DNA from: Wansuia hejianensis
GTDB lineage: Bacteria; Bacillota; Clostridia; Lachnospirales; Lachnospiraceae
Assembly (NCBI RefSeq): GCF_014337215.1
Contig: NZ_CP060635.1
Span: forward strand, 3,605,501-3,669,500
DNA length: 64,000 nucleotides
Reading direction: 5' to 3'
The notes under the pieces are model-generated. The model was not told where the DNA came from. It ran no database searches and saw nothing but the letters and a program-made list of their open reading frames with translations. How positions within the stretch are numbered: position 1 is the stretch's first letter; each line of letters starts with the position of its first letter. The position numbers and the translations under genes were made by a program. This document shows, piece after piece, positions 15,259-24,279 of the stretch.

Positions 15259-16142
15259 CAGAACAGATTTCTAAGTTTACGCTGGGCACGGTCCAGCTGG
15301 GAATGAATTATGGCATGGCGAACAAGACGGGTCAGCCGTCCACAGAACAGGCTTTTGCTATTCTGGACGCGGCTGCGGAGAACGGAGTTACCTCTCTGGA
15401 TACGGCTGTCGCTTATGGTACTTCCGAGGAAGTGATCGGTAAATATCTGGCCCAGAGCCAGAACAGGTTCTTCATTACCAGCAAATTTAAGCTGGCCGGG
15501 AAGGATGATCCTCTAGCGGAATTCGAGCAGCAGAAGAATCTCACGAAGGAGCATTTGGGTAAGGTAAATATGTATTTTTACCATGACGCTCATCAGATGC
15601 GGGCTTACGGCAGCCTTCTGAGAGAGCCGATGGAGAGGATGAAGGAAGAAGGACTGACCTCTATGGTAGGCGCTTCTGTCTATGAAGTAGAGGATATAGA
15701 AGACTTTCTGAAGTGCGAATGGCTCCAGGGAATACAGGTTCCCATGAACATCCTGGATAACCGGATCGTGGAGTCAGGACTTTTGGAAGAGCTGAAGAAG
15801 CGGGGCGTTTTGGTGTTTGTCAGGAGTGTATTTCTTCAGGGGCTCCTGTGTATGGATACAGTTCCCGAGAGATTTGAATTCCTGGGGCCTTATGTGGAAG
15901 AACTGAGAGATATAGCGAAATCAGAGAATATGAGCCTTCGTGAAATGTCTGTAGCATATATCCGGGATCTGCCGGGGATTACCTCTCTGGCGTTGGGCTG
16001 CGAGACCGCCGGACAAGTGAAGGAAAATGCGGCGTTGATCGGTGTAAAAGCTATTTCCCCTGCGGGCACGGATGCGATCCGCGCGCTGGGCAAACGGGTT
16101 CCGATCCAGGAGGCGATGGACCGCATTCTGGGCAAGAAGTGA
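15255..16142 (+). CDS. Aldo/keto reductase-like oxidoreductase
   Basis: 295 residues, overlapping the SDR by four bases (ATGA). The AKR barrel is visible: LGTVQLGMNYG, SLDTAVAYG with the catalytic Asp and Tyr, FITSKFK with the Lys, and a histidine in MYFYHDAHQM. The C-terminal cofactor region ITSLALGCETAGQV is typical. It differs strongly from the AKR at 8936, so it is not a recent copy. Last gene before the transporter operon; an inverted repeat follows. Likely acts on the same sugar-derived carbonyl compound as its neighbours. Confidence 0.88.
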   Translation: MTEQISKFTLGTVQLGMNYGMANKTGQPSTEQAFAILDAAAENGVTSLDTAVAYGTSEEVIGKYLAQSQNRFFITSKFKLAGKDDPLAEFEQQKNLTKEHLGKVNMYFYHDAHQMRAYGSLLREPMERMKEEGLTSMVGASVYEVEDIEDFLKCEWLQGIQVPMNILDNRIVESGLLEELKKRGVLVFVRSVFLQGLLCMDTVPERFEFLGPYVEELRDIAKSENMSLREMSVAYIRDLPGITSLALGCETAGQVKENAALIGVKAISPAGTDAIRALGKRVPIQEAMDRILGKK

Positions 16143-16163
16143 CAGAGGTCTGATTTAGATGAA

Positions 16164-16187
16164 ATTTATGTATTGTTTTACATAAAT
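16164..16187. repeat. Perfect 9-base inverted repeat ahead of the transporter operon
   Basis: ATTTATGTA (16164-16172), a TTGTTT spacer and TACATAAAT (16179-16187), about 70 bases before the solute-binding protein gene. CTGATTTA at 16150 offers a second partner for the right arm. It may be an operator for the transporter operon or a weak terminator of the preceding genes; no T-run follows. Confidence 0.4.
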
Positions 16188-16254
16188 CAGTTGTCAGACA
16201 AGAAATCATAGTATGGCTGATGACGAAAAATAATTATAAGGAGGAGATGAACGT

Positions 16255-18003
16255 ATGAAAAGACGAATTATCTCATTGTTACTCGTAGGTGCAATGGCAG
16301 TAGGACTGACCGCATGTGGTGGTGGATCCAATGGCAGCTCATCTGCTGCTTCCTCTGGAAGCACAGGTTCCAGCTCCAGCGCAGCCTCTGGCAGCTCCAG
16401 TGCGGCCTCCAGCAGCTCGGGCGCTTCTTCAGGAGCAGAGACTACCGGAGAGAAGATCGTGTACACGAATACTGCACCGGAAGACTTCTTCGAAGTACCC
16501 TGGTTCAACTGTGGCGAGTACGTGGACCACAAAGTTTTGTTCGAGACACTCATCGGAACTGATGCGAACTTCGAGCCTACCACGGACAGCGGCATGTGCG
16601 AGAGCTATGAACTGAGCGAGGATGGTCTCACCCTGACTCTGAAGCTGCGTGACGGCCTGAAATGGCATGACGGCCAGGACGTAACCGCAGAGGATGTGCA
16701 GTGGTCCATGGAAACTCTGGCGACGATTACCTCAAGCGCCAAAGAGATGATCAAGAGCACAGTACAGTCTATCGAAGGTTATCAGGAGTGCGCAGATGGC
16801 ACTGCTGAACATTTTTCAGGAATTACTACAGACGGCAACACGGTTACGCTTAAATTTGCCAAAGTTGCTCCTAACGTATTGATCAGCTTCGCACAGTTGG
16901 CAATTCTTCCAAAGCACTGCCTGGAAAAAGCGGATAAGACCCAGTTCCAGCAGGATCCGTTCTGGCAGAACCCCATCGGTTCCGGTCCGTTCAAGGTTGG
17001 AAAAGTTGAGATCGGCAACTATGCTACGTATGTTCCGTTTGAAGATTACTGGAACGGTGTGGCAGATTTCACAATTCAGGCTTACGCTTCTTCAGCAGAG
17101 TCTGATGCGAACATCGTTAAGAATGCAAAAGACGGGAAAGTTGACTATGCGTTCACTAAATCCTATGCAGACGTACAGGCTCTGCAGGGTACAGAAGGCA
17201 TCAATATCATCACCGTTCCTGTTCTGTATACCCGTTGGCTGCAGCTGAACGAGTATCCGAAGGCAGAAGGTGAGACAGGTACCTTCGCCGACAAGCGCGT
17301 CCGTCAGGCAGTTGCGTATGCAATTGACAGAAAACAGATCTGTGAATCTATTTTTGAAGGCGCATGTGATCCTGGTGACGGCACTCTGCTTCCCACAGGA
17401 ACAGCAATGAAGAATGAAAACTGCGAAAAATATGAGTATGATCCTGAAAAAGCAAAAGCCCTTCTCGACGAGGCAGGATGGGATTCCAGCCAGACCCTGA
17501 AGATGGTCTATTACTATCAGGATGAGCAGACCAAGGATCTTGTTTCCATTCTGCAGCAGATGCTGGCTCAGGTTGGAATCAACATTGAAGCAGAACTGGT
17601 AACCGGTGATACGGCAGCCGTTCTGAACGTACCGCCGACCTCTAAGGATGCTAACGGTATTTCTGGTGTTAAATGGGATATTTGCTACGGCGCGCTGGCT
17701 GCTATGTCCCCGACAGATTATTACAACAGATTTGGTTCTACAGATCCGGCTAACTACTGCACACCGGCAACGGAAGAACTGGATGGACTCCTGGAAGAAC
17801 TGAACAGCACGGTTGATACCGACAAACAGAAAGAGATCGTAGCAGATATTGAAGCTTATCAGGCAGAGAATATGCTGTATGTCCCGCTGTATTATCAGCC
17901 GGCATGGGTTATTGCAAGCGACAAGATCATTGACAACGTAGAGACCTGGGGCAACCCGCAGTACTTCTGGAATTGGGATATTCAGAATTGGGAGCTGAAG
18001 TAA
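16255..18003 (+). CDS. ABC transporter solute-binding lipoprotein, family 5 (Dpp/Opp type)
   Basis: 582 residues, strong AAGGAGG. Residues 1-20 are a lipoprotein signal peptide with lipobox LTAC and lipidated Cys21, then a Ser/Ala/Gly-rich linker to ~60 that spaces the protein from the membrane. The rest is the SBP_bac_5 fold: LTLKLRDGLKWHDGQDVTAE is the family signature (~125-144), with RVRQAVAYAIDR (~345-356). Family 5 proteins bind peptides, nickel or sugars. Since catabolic genes of the nonulosonate type follow in the same operon, a sialic-acid-like ligand is likely: Haemophilus ducreyi SatABCD is a known family-5 sialic acid transporter. The two permeases and two ATPases follow directly. 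Confidence 0.93.
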   Translation: MKRRIISLLLVGAMAVGLTACGGGSNGSSSAASSGSTGSSSSAASGSSSAASSSSGASSGAETTGEKIVYTNTAPEDFFEVPWFNCGEYVDHKVLFETLIGTDANFEPTTDSGMCESYELSEDGLTLTLKLRDGLKWHDGQDVTAEDVQWSMETLATITSSAKEMIKSTVQSIEGYQECADGTAEHFSGITTDGNTVTLKFAKVAPNVLISFAQLAILPKHCLEKADKTQFQQDPFWQNPIGSGPFKVGKVEIGNYATYVPFEDYWNGVADFTIQAYASSAESDANIVKNAKDGKVDYAFTKSYADVQALQGTEGINIITVPVLYTRWLQLNEYPKAEGETGTFADKRVRQAVAYAIDRKQICESIFEGACDPGDGTLLPTGTAMKNENCEKYEYDPEKAKALLDEAGWDSSQTLKMVYYYQDEQTKDLVSILQQMLAQVGINIEAELVTGDTAAVLNVPPTSKDANGISGVKWDICYGALAAMSPTDYYNRFGSTDPANYCTPATEELDGLLEELNSTVDTDKQKEIVADIEAYQAENMLYVPLYYQPAWVIASDKIIDNVETWGNPQYFWNWDIQNWELK

Positions 18004-18094
18004 TATCAACCCCTGAGTATGAAAAGCAAGAGAAGGTGGGGAGGCAGCTTTAGGGCTGCCTCTCCATGTATAAAGAACGGAAAGGGGCTTATGT

Positions 18095-19054
18095 ATGGCA
18101 AAATTTATTATTAGGCGAATCCTGATCTGTATACCCATGATTTTTCTTATGAGCTTTCTGATTTACGGAGGCATGGAGCTGGCTCCCGGGGACATTGTGT
18201 CCAGCATGATTTCACCGGATGCCCAGGCGCAGATGACGCCTGAGGAGCTGGATGCTGTCCGGGAAGCCTATGGTTTGAACGATCCGTTTATAGTGAGATA
18301 TGGTAAATGGTTGGGTCAGGTGTTGACTGGCAATTGGGGTTATAGTATGTCGAGCGGTGCCCCGGTAAAGGATATTATTCTTCAGAAGCTTCCGATTACA
18401 TTAGAGCTGATGATTACCGGGCTTATAATTTCTGTAATATTAGGTAGTGTTTTTGGTTTGATTTCGGCCTTAAAAAGAGGCTCGATAGCCGATAATGCGT
18501 TGACGGTGGCCGGCGTTATCGGAATGTCTATACCACAGTTTTTCTTCGGTATGGTGGCCATCCTGATTTTTGCTTTGAACCTGCACTGGCTGCCTGTCGG
18601 TGGGCGGACAACGCCTCAGATGGTGCACTGGTGGGAACATTTGAGGTATCTGATTTTACCGGCACTGGTTCTGGGCTTGACCCAGACGGCTTCCGTTATG
18701 AGGTATGCCCGTTCTGCCATGCTGGACAGTATGAACAAGGATTATGTGAAGACAGCACGAAGTAAAGGTCTGCCGGAGTGGAGAGTCAATCTGGTACACG
18801 GATTCAGGGTTACCATGACTCCCGTAGTGGTTCTGATCGCATTTCGTCTGCCGCTTATGATAAGTAGTGCCGTAGTTATTGAAAATGTCTTCCAGTGGCC
18901 GGGTATCGGTGTGACCTTCAAGGAAGCTGTAACGTCATCCAACTACCCGCTGGTTATGATGATCGCTCTGATCATGGTTGTCATGGTGCTTTTGATGAGC
19001 CTGTTACTGGATATTTTGACAAGAGTTCTCGATCCACGTGTACAACTAGAGTAA
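18095..19054 (+). CDS. ABC transporter permease, DppB/OppB type
   Basis: 319 residues with an N-terminal membrane segment (IRRILICIPMIFLMSFLIYG), a periplasmic loop rich in acidic residues, then five more membrane segments. The EAA-type loop that contacts the ATPases is at ARSKGLPEWRVNLVHGFR. The C-terminal LTRVLDPRVQLE is typical of the family. It works with the permease at 19066 to form the membrane channel for the solute delivered by the 16255 lipoprotein. The gene lies 91 bases after the binding-protein gene and 11 bases before the second permease. Confidence 0.95.
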   Translation: MAKFIIRRILICIPMIFLMSFLIYGGMELAPGDIVSSMISPDAQAQMTPEELDAVREAYGLNDPFIVRYGKWLGQVLTGNWGYSMSSGAPVKDIILQKLPITLELMITGLIISVILGSVFGLISALKRGSIADNALTVAGVIGMSIPQFFFGMVAILIFALNLHWLPVGGRTTPQMVHWWEHLRYLILPALVLGLTQTASVMRYARSAMLDSMNKDYVKTARSKGLPEWRVNLVHGFRVTMTPVVVLIAFRLPLMISSAVVIENVFQWPGIGVTFKEAVTSSNYPLVMMIALIMVVMVLLMSLLLDILTRVLDPRVQLE

Positions 19055-19065
19055 GGAGGGATACT

Positions 19066-19989
19066 ATGGCTATAGGCGAAGCAAGATTTAATCGGAGATT
19101 AGATAAAATACGCCAACTAGAAGAGTCTGGCGTTTTAAAACAGAAGAAAAAAGGCAGCCGGGCACTGGCAAAGTTTAAAAGCAACAAGCTGGCTGTCGTT
19201 GGTTTAATTATATTTGCTATCATATTTTTGGCATGTGTATTCGCACCGTTGGTTACACCGTATAATCCGGAGACAGTAGACCTTCTGAATATTCTGAAGC
19301 CGCCGTCACCGGAGCACTGGTTTGGCACGGATAAGGTTGGGCGTGACCTGTTCGCCCGCTGTCTGTACGGCGGAAGGATATCGATCCTGGTCGCCGGGGG
19401 AGGCGCGCTGGGCGGAGCTGCTGTCGGCGTTCTCCTGGGATGTTTTGCCGGCTACAAGGGCGGATGGTTTGATAAAGTGACCATGCGTCTGTCTGAAATC
19501 TTCATGTCTTTCCCGCAGCTGATTCTGGTGCTGATGCTGGTGTCCATTATGGGACAGAGCACAAAGAATATCATCATTATTTTCATGATAACCGGCTGGG
19601 GAGGTGTATACCGTCAGGCGAGGGCGGCGATGCTTTCCATACGTGAGGAAGAGTATGTCCAGGCCCTGCATGCCTTTGGGCTGAGCGATCTGGTGATCTG
19701 TTTTAAACACATGCTGCCCAATGCGCTGAGTCCAATTATCGTTAATATTACCATTAATGTTGCTGCATTTATTCTGGAGGAGGCGTCTCTCAGCTTCCTG
19801 GGCCTGGGCGTTCCTCTGGCCGTACCGACCTGGGGCAATATACTGAATGCATCGCAGGATATGTACACACTGCAGAATGCATGGTGGATGTGGGCTCCTG
19901 TCGGAATTGTTATTTCTCTGTTCGTTATGAGTATCAGTTTTGTTGGTGACGGTATCCGTGACACGACGGACTCTTCGATGCAGGGTTAA
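19066..19989 (+). CDS. ABC transporter permease, DppC/OppC type
   Basis: 307 residues from the ATG at 19066, which has AAGGAGG directly upstream; the frame is open 57 codons further up but that stretch is inside the DppB-type gene in another frame. A basic N-terminal cytoplasmic tail (residues 1-45) is followed by membrane segments beginning LAVVGLIIFAIIFLACVFAP, the family block HWFGTDKVGRDLFARCLYGGR (~83-103, shown shortened by function) and the EAA loop around HAFGLSDLVICFKHMLPNA. Pairs with the 18095 permease. Confidence 0.95.
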   Translation: MAIGEARFNRRLDKIRQLEESGVLKQKKKGSRALAKFKSNKLAVVGLIIFAIIFLACVFAPLVTPYNPETVDLLNILKPPSPEHWFGTDKVGRDLFARCLYGGRISILVAGGGALGGAAVGVLLGCFAGYKGGWFDKVTMRLSEIFMSFPQLILVLMLVSIMGQSTKNIIIIFMITGWGGVYRQARAAMLSIREEEYVQALHAFGLSDLVICFKHMLPNALSPIIVNITINVAAFILEEASLSFLGLGVPLAVPTWGNILNASQDMYTLQNAWWMWAPVGIVISLFVMSISFVGDGIRDTTDSSMQG

Positions 19990-20001
19990 AGGAGGCAGCA
20001 T

Positions 20002-21009
20002 ATGAGTGGAGAAAATGTAATTACCGTAAAAAATCTAAAAACATATTTTTATTCCAATAACCGCTGCAATAAAGCGGTGAACGGTGTCAGCTTTGATATC
20101 CGGAAAGGGCGCACACTCTGTGTGGTAGGTGAATCCGGCTGCGGCAAGAGTGTTACCGCTTCCTCTATCATCCAGCTTCTTCCAAAGCTTTCGAGGATTG
20201 AAGAAGGAGAAATCACCTATCATTCTGAAGAAAAGGGTGATATTGTTCTGAGCAAGCTGAAGAGGAACAGCAAAGAGATGAGAAGTTTCCGCGGCAGCGA
20301 TATCGCCATGATTTTTCAGGATCCGTTGACCGCGTTGAATCCAGTATACAAGGTTGGCTGGCAGATCACGGAGAATATCCTCCAGCATGAGGATGTGACC
20401 AAACAGGAAGCCCGGAAAAGGGCGCTGGATCTGTTGAAACAGATGGGTATCCCGGAGCCGGAGAAGAGAATTGATCAGTACCCCCATGAATATTCGGGAG
20501 GTATGAGACAGAGAGCCATGATAGCCATGGCCATGAGCTGTAATCCCAAAGTGCTTCTGGCGGACGAGCCTACCACGGCGCTGGACGTTACCATTCAGGC
20601 ACAGATATTTGAGTTGATGGAGAAGCTGAAGACGGAGTATGATACGGCAATTTTACTGATCACACACGATATGGGTGTGGTGAGTGAGCTAGCGGATGAC
20701 GTAATCGTCATGTATATGGGAAATGTGATTGAAAGCGGTACGGCAAGGGAGGTTCTGAAGAAGCCGGCTCATCCGTATACCCAGGCTCTGCTGGCCTCGA
20801 TTCCGATCCTGGGAAGAGGAAAGGACCAGCAGATTGAGCCGATCCGCGGCATGACTCCTGATCCCTACAACCGTCCGCCGGGCTGTCAGTTTGAGCCCAG
20901 GTGTGATTTCGCCTGTGACAAATGCCGGGAGGCAATGCCTGACGAGGACATCATAGAGGGAACGCACATGGCTCGCTGCTATCGCTGGAAGGAGGTGCTG
21001 AATAAATGA
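20002..21009 (+). CDS. ABC transporter ATP-binding protein, DppD/OppD type
   Basis: 335 residues. Walker A is GESGCGKS (~39-46), the ABC signature YSGGMRQRAMIAMA (~155-168), Walker B VLLADEPTTALD (~176-187) and the H-loop ITHDMG. The C-terminal oligopeptide-transporter extension contains the four-cysteine cluster CQFEPRCDFACDKC, which in relatives can hold an iron-sulfur cluster. It overlaps the second ATPase gene by four bases, so their products are made in balance and form the ATPase pair that powers import. Confidence 0.95.
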   Translation: MSGENVITVKNLKTYFYSNNRCNKAVNGVSFDIRKGRTLCVVGESGCGKSVTASSIIQLLPKLSRIEEGEITYHSEEKGDIVLSKLKRNSKEMRSFRGSDIAMIFQDPLTALNPVYKVGWQITENILQHEDVTKQEARKRALDLLKQMGIPEPEKRIDQYPHEYSGGMRQRAMIAMAMSCNPKVLLADEPTTALDVTIQAQIFELMEKLKTEYDTAILLITHDMGVVSELADDVIVMYMGNVIESGTAREVLKKPAHPYTQALLASIPILGRGKDQQIEPIRGMTPDPYNRPPGCQFEPRCDFACDKCREAMPDEDIIEGTHMARCYRWKEVLNK

Positions 21010-22034
21010 TGGAAGAAAGAAAACCAATTTTGACGGTAAATAATATTCAGACCCATTTTCCTGTGAAAGGCAGCAAGAAGGCGGTCAGGGCTGTGGACGG
21101 AATTGATCTGGTGGTATATGAAGGGGAGACACTGGGTCTGGTGGGAGAATCGGGCTGCGGAAAAACTACACTGGGGAAATCGATCCTGCAGCTGATTAAG
21201 CCTACCGGCGGTGAAGTGATTTATGAATTTGAGGATGGTCCCAAGGATCTCCGGAAAATGAGTAACAGAGAGCTGGACGCGGCAAGAAAGGAAATGCAGA
21301 TTGTATTTCAGGATCCGCAGTCATCCCTGAACCCTTCTTTTACTATTTACCAGTCCATGTCGGACCCGCTGAAGAAATTTGGGGTAAAGACTAAGGAAGA
21401 GAGAAGGAAAATTGTTGGGGATCTGCTGGAAGAAGTTAACATGCAGCGGGATTATATGGACCGTTATCCGACGGAGTTTTCCGGCGGCCAGAGGCAGCGT
21501 ATCGGTATTGCAAGGGCATTGTCTATCAATCCGAGACTGATTGTCTGCGACGAAGCGGTCAGTGCCCTGGACGTGTCTATCCAGGCGCAGGTGCTGAATC
21601 TTTTGAATAAGCTGAAGGAAGAGCGAAATCTGACTTATATATTCATTTCCCATGACCTGAGCGTAATTGAATATATCAGTGATCGTATAGCAGTTATGTA
21701 TCTGGGCAAGATCATGGAGATCGCGGATGCGGAGGAGCTGTACCGTTCAGCGGTACATCCCTACACCCAGGCGCTGCTTTCAGCAATCCCGGTGGCTGAT
21801 ATTGACTATCAGAAGAAACGAGTCCTTCTGGAAGGTGATGTGCCCAGCCCCATGAACATACCCTCCGGTTGCAGGTTCCATACCAGGTGTAAATATTGTC
21901 AGGATATCTGTAAGGAGAAGGAGCCCGAGCTGAAGAAATATATGGTAAATGGCCGGGAGCATATGGTTGCTTGTCATTTTTCAGATGAGCATTTTAAAAA
22001 AAATGGTAAATCAGCAGAGGAAGTTAAATCATGA
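21006..22034 (+). CDS. ABC transporter ATP-binding protein, DppF/OppF type
   Basis: 342 residues, start overlapping the previous stop (ATGA). Walker A GESGCGKT (~46-53), signature FSGGQRQRIGIARAL (~161-175), Walker B LIVCDEAVSALD (~181-192) and ISHDLS H-loop. The C-terminal tail carries CRFHTRCKYCQDIC, the cysteine cluster usual for this subfamily. It overlaps the following ceramidase-fold gene by four bases, which ties that gene physically to the transporter and argues that the imported solute is its substrate or source. Confidence 0.95.
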   Translation: MMEERKPILTVNNIQTHFPVKGSKKAVRAVDGIDLVVYEGETLGLVGESGCGKTTLGKSILQLIKPTGGEVIYEFEDGPKDLRKMSNRELDAARKEMQIVFQDPQSSLNPSFTIYQSMSDPLKKFGVKTKEERRKIVGDLLEEVNMQRDYMDRYPTEFSGGQRQRIGIARALSINPRLIVCDEAVSALDVSIQAQVLNLLNKLKEERNLTYIFISHDLSVIEYISDRIAVMYLGKIMEIADAEELYRSAVHPYTQALLSAIPVADIDYQKKRVLLEGDVPSPMNIPSGCRFHTRCKYCQDICKEKEPELKKYMVNGREHMVACHFSDEHFKKNGKSAEEVKS

Positions 22035-23377
22035 AGATTAATATGGATTCCATCGTGATCACGCCTCCGGTAGGTATCCCGCTGGCGGGAAACGGCCGGG
22101 CGGACAGTAATTCCAAAGGAGTTCACGATGATTTGAGGGCAAATTATCTTTTCATGGAAAGCAATGGGAAGAGGCTTTTGTTTATCGGTCTTGACCTGCT
22201 GGCTTTCTTCCGGGCAGATGCGGACCGGGTCAAGGAACAGATCGGGAAGGTTGTGGGACTGTCGCCGGATGAAATCAATATTATGGCGACGCACACGCAT
22301 AGCGGCCCGAATATGCATGAGTTTTTCAAGTGTTTTCTGACAGAGCAGGATATAAAAAACTGTGCGGAATATACAGAATGGCTGGTACAGGAACTGGTAA
22401 AACCGGTTCCTGCCCTGGTCGGAAATGCTTTCGACGGCAAGCTGGGATACGGACGGGATGTGGTGGAGGGATACTCCTTCTGCCGCCGGATCGTTCTGAA
22501 GGACGGTACCTTTAAGATGGTGTTTGAGGAGTATGATCCAGAAGACATCGACCATCTGGCTTGTCCCAACGGCAATCCTGTTATGAGTGTTTTTCTTCTG
22601 ACAGATATGAAAGAAAATGTAAAAGGCATTCTGGTGAATTATACCAGCCATCCCGCAGTAGTCTGCGGTGAGGACTGGCTTTATACCCGGGATTATATCA
22701 ATGCTCTGACCGTAGAACTTCAGAAGAGATATGGCCGGGAAGTAGTGGTGCTTTATGCCAACGGCGCACAGGGCAATCAGGTGGCTGCTGACCCCTACAA
22801 GCCATTTATCACCGGCTGGGAAGAAGCTGATAAAGTGGGGAAAGGTATGGCTGACGGCGCAAAGCTCATCGCCGACCGGATTCTCATGGACAAGGAGCTG
22901 AAGCGTGAGGTGGATATCCGGACGCTCAGAAGAGAAGTGACGCTTCCCATCCGTAAGGTTCCGGAGGCTGATGTGGCGAGGGCCAGGGAAATGTTGGAGC
23001 ATCTGACAGAAGACGTACTTCTTCACGGGCTGGATCCCAGAGCAGAAGCCACCAGCATACTGGAGATGGCTGAATATCCAAAGAAGGAGGAAGATGTTCC
23101 TGTGCAGGCGGTTAAGATTGACGATGAGCTGATTGTCACTTTCCCCGGAGAAGTGTTTCTGGAATATGGCCTTCAGGTAATCCGTCACTCGCCCCTTAAG
23201 GATACTATGATCTTTGGTCTGGCAAATGACTATGTGGGCTACATACCGACAAGAGAAGCCTTTGGGCAGGGTGGTTACGAAGTGAAAACATCCATATGCA
23301 GCAGTAAATTTGCTCCTGAAGCGGGGGAACTGCTGGGGAATGCCTGCTGTGAGCTGGTGGATGACATATTAAAGTAA
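22031..23377 (+). CDS. Cytoplasmic protein of the neutral/alkaline ceramidase fold
   Basis: 448 residues, overlapping the ATPase gene by four bases. It matches the N-terminal domain of neutral ceramidases (zinc amidases): ATHTHSGPN (H88, H90) gives the zinc ligands and NYTSHPAVVCG a third histidine. The ceramidase catalytic block GDVSPN is replaced by NGAQGNQ, so the nucleophilic Ser is missing. There is no signal peptide, so it acts inside the cell, unlike secreted ceramidases. Encoded between an importer and nonulosonate enzymes, it may cleave an N-acyl or ester group from an imported sugar, with a chemistry different from true ceramidases. This role is inference. Confidence 0.8.
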   Translation: MKINMDSIVITPPVGIPLAGNGRADSNSKGVHDDLRANYLFMESNGKRLLFIGLDLLAFFRADADRVKEQIGKVVGLSPDEINIMATHTHSGPNMHEFFKCFLTEQDIKNCAEYTEWLVQELVKPVPALVGNAFDGKLGYGRDVVEGYSFCRRIVLKDGTFKMVFEEYDPEDIDHLACPNGNPVMSVFLLTDMKENVKGILVNYTSHPAVVCGEDWLYTRDYINALTVELQKRYGREVVVLYANGAQGNQVAADPYKPFITGWEEADKVGKGMADGAKLIADRILMDKELKREVDIRTLRREVTLPIRKVPEADVARAREMLEHLTEDVLLHGLDPRAEATSILEMAEYPKKEEDVPVQAVKIDDELIVTFPGEVFLEYGLQVIRHSPLKDTMIFGLANDYVGYIPTREAFGQGGYEVKTSICSSKFAPEAGELLGNACCELVDDILK

Positions 23378-23396
23378 AAACAAGGGAGATCCAAGC

Positions 23397-24278
23397 ATGG
23401 AAAAAGGATTTTATACGGCTCTAGGGACGCCGGTAGAAAAGGATGGCACTTTCTGTGCCGGAAGCATGGTCACACAAGTTGAGCGGCAGGTTGCAGCGGG
23501 GGCTTCCGGCCTTTTAGTGATGGGATCCATGGGAAATGAGCCTTATATTAAGAACTCTGAATACCGAAAAGTGGCGGAGATCAGTGTTGCAGCCGCCAGA
23601 GGCAAATGTCCTGTTCTGGTAGGCGTTACCGATGTATCCATAGCCCGTGTAATTGACAGGATCAAAGAAGTATCGGATATCGACGGCATAGAGGGAGTTG
23701 TTTCAACAATACCCTATTATTCCACCTGTGGCCAGAGCGATATTTATAATTTCTATACTGCTCTTGCAGATGCGTCCAGATATCCTGTATATCTCTATGA
23801 CCTGGCCGTGGTAACTAAAGCGCCGATTGCTCCGTCCACGGTTCAGAAGCTTTGGAAGCATCCGAACATCCGGGGAATTAAATCCGGAAATCTGGTGACC
23901 CAGAGAATTTTGAAGCGGAGTGAAGACAGGCCGGACAATTTCAGCATGATTTTCAGCAATATAGATGAATTTGACATCGCTTACTGTTACGGAATTGATC
24001 GTAATCTGGACGGTATGTTTTCCTGTACGCCGAAAACGGCAGGAAAAATGTACCGGGCGCTGGAAGCCGGAGACAGAGAGACTGCGGGACAGTGCCTGGA
24101 TTCTATTCTGGCTCTGCGCGATCTCTTCCTGACGACGCCTTCTCTGCTGAATGCCTATACCCATGCGATGAATCTTCTGGGATGTGAGGGCAGCTTTGCC
24201 ATCGATTATGAAGACGGCATATCAGATGATGACAGAGCGCGGGTTACAGAATTCATGAGGAAAATAGGAGAAATTTAA
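23397..24278 (+). CDS. DapA/NanA-family lyase (N-acetylneuraminate lyase-like)
   Basis: 293 residues, TIM-barrel aldolase of the dihydrodipicolinate synthase/N-acetylneuraminate lyase family. The Schiff-base lysine is K162 (NIRGIKSGNL), the helper tyrosine Y134 (YPVYLYDL), and the phosphate/carboxylate loop is GSMGNEP (~43-49), where NanA usually has GSTGE. It is rather divergent from textbook NanA, which may mean a modified sialic acid or another 2-keto-3-deoxy acid. The neighbours YhcH-like, NanE, ROK kinase and NagA complete the route from a nonulosonate to glucosamine-6-phosphate, which supports a NanA-like job: cleavage to an N-acyl-hexosamine and pyruvate. Confidence 0.85.
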   Translation: MEKGFYTALGTPVEKDGTFCAGSMVTQVERQVAAGASGLLVMGSMGNEPYIKNSEYRKVAEISVAAARGKCPVLVGVTDVSIARVIDRIKEVSDIDGIEGVVSTIPYYSTCGQSDIYNFYTALADASRYPVYLYDLAVVTKAPIAPSTVQKLWKHPNIRGIKSGNLVTQRILKRSEDRPDNFSMIFSNIDEFDIAYCYGIDRNLDGMFSCTPKTAGKMYRALEAGDRETAGQCLDSILALRDLFLTTPSLLNAYTHAMNLLGCEGSFAIDYEDGISDDDRARVTEFMRKIGEI

Positions 24279-24279
24279 T

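Noticed and set aside
18895..19065. Upstream extension of the second permease frame
   Set aside because: It lies inside the first permease gene in another frame and the ATG at 19066 has a strong AAGGAGG site.
21974..23188. 404-codon frame opposite the ceramidase-fold gene
   Set aside because: Composition-driven shadow; codon use and domain evidence support the plus-strand gene.
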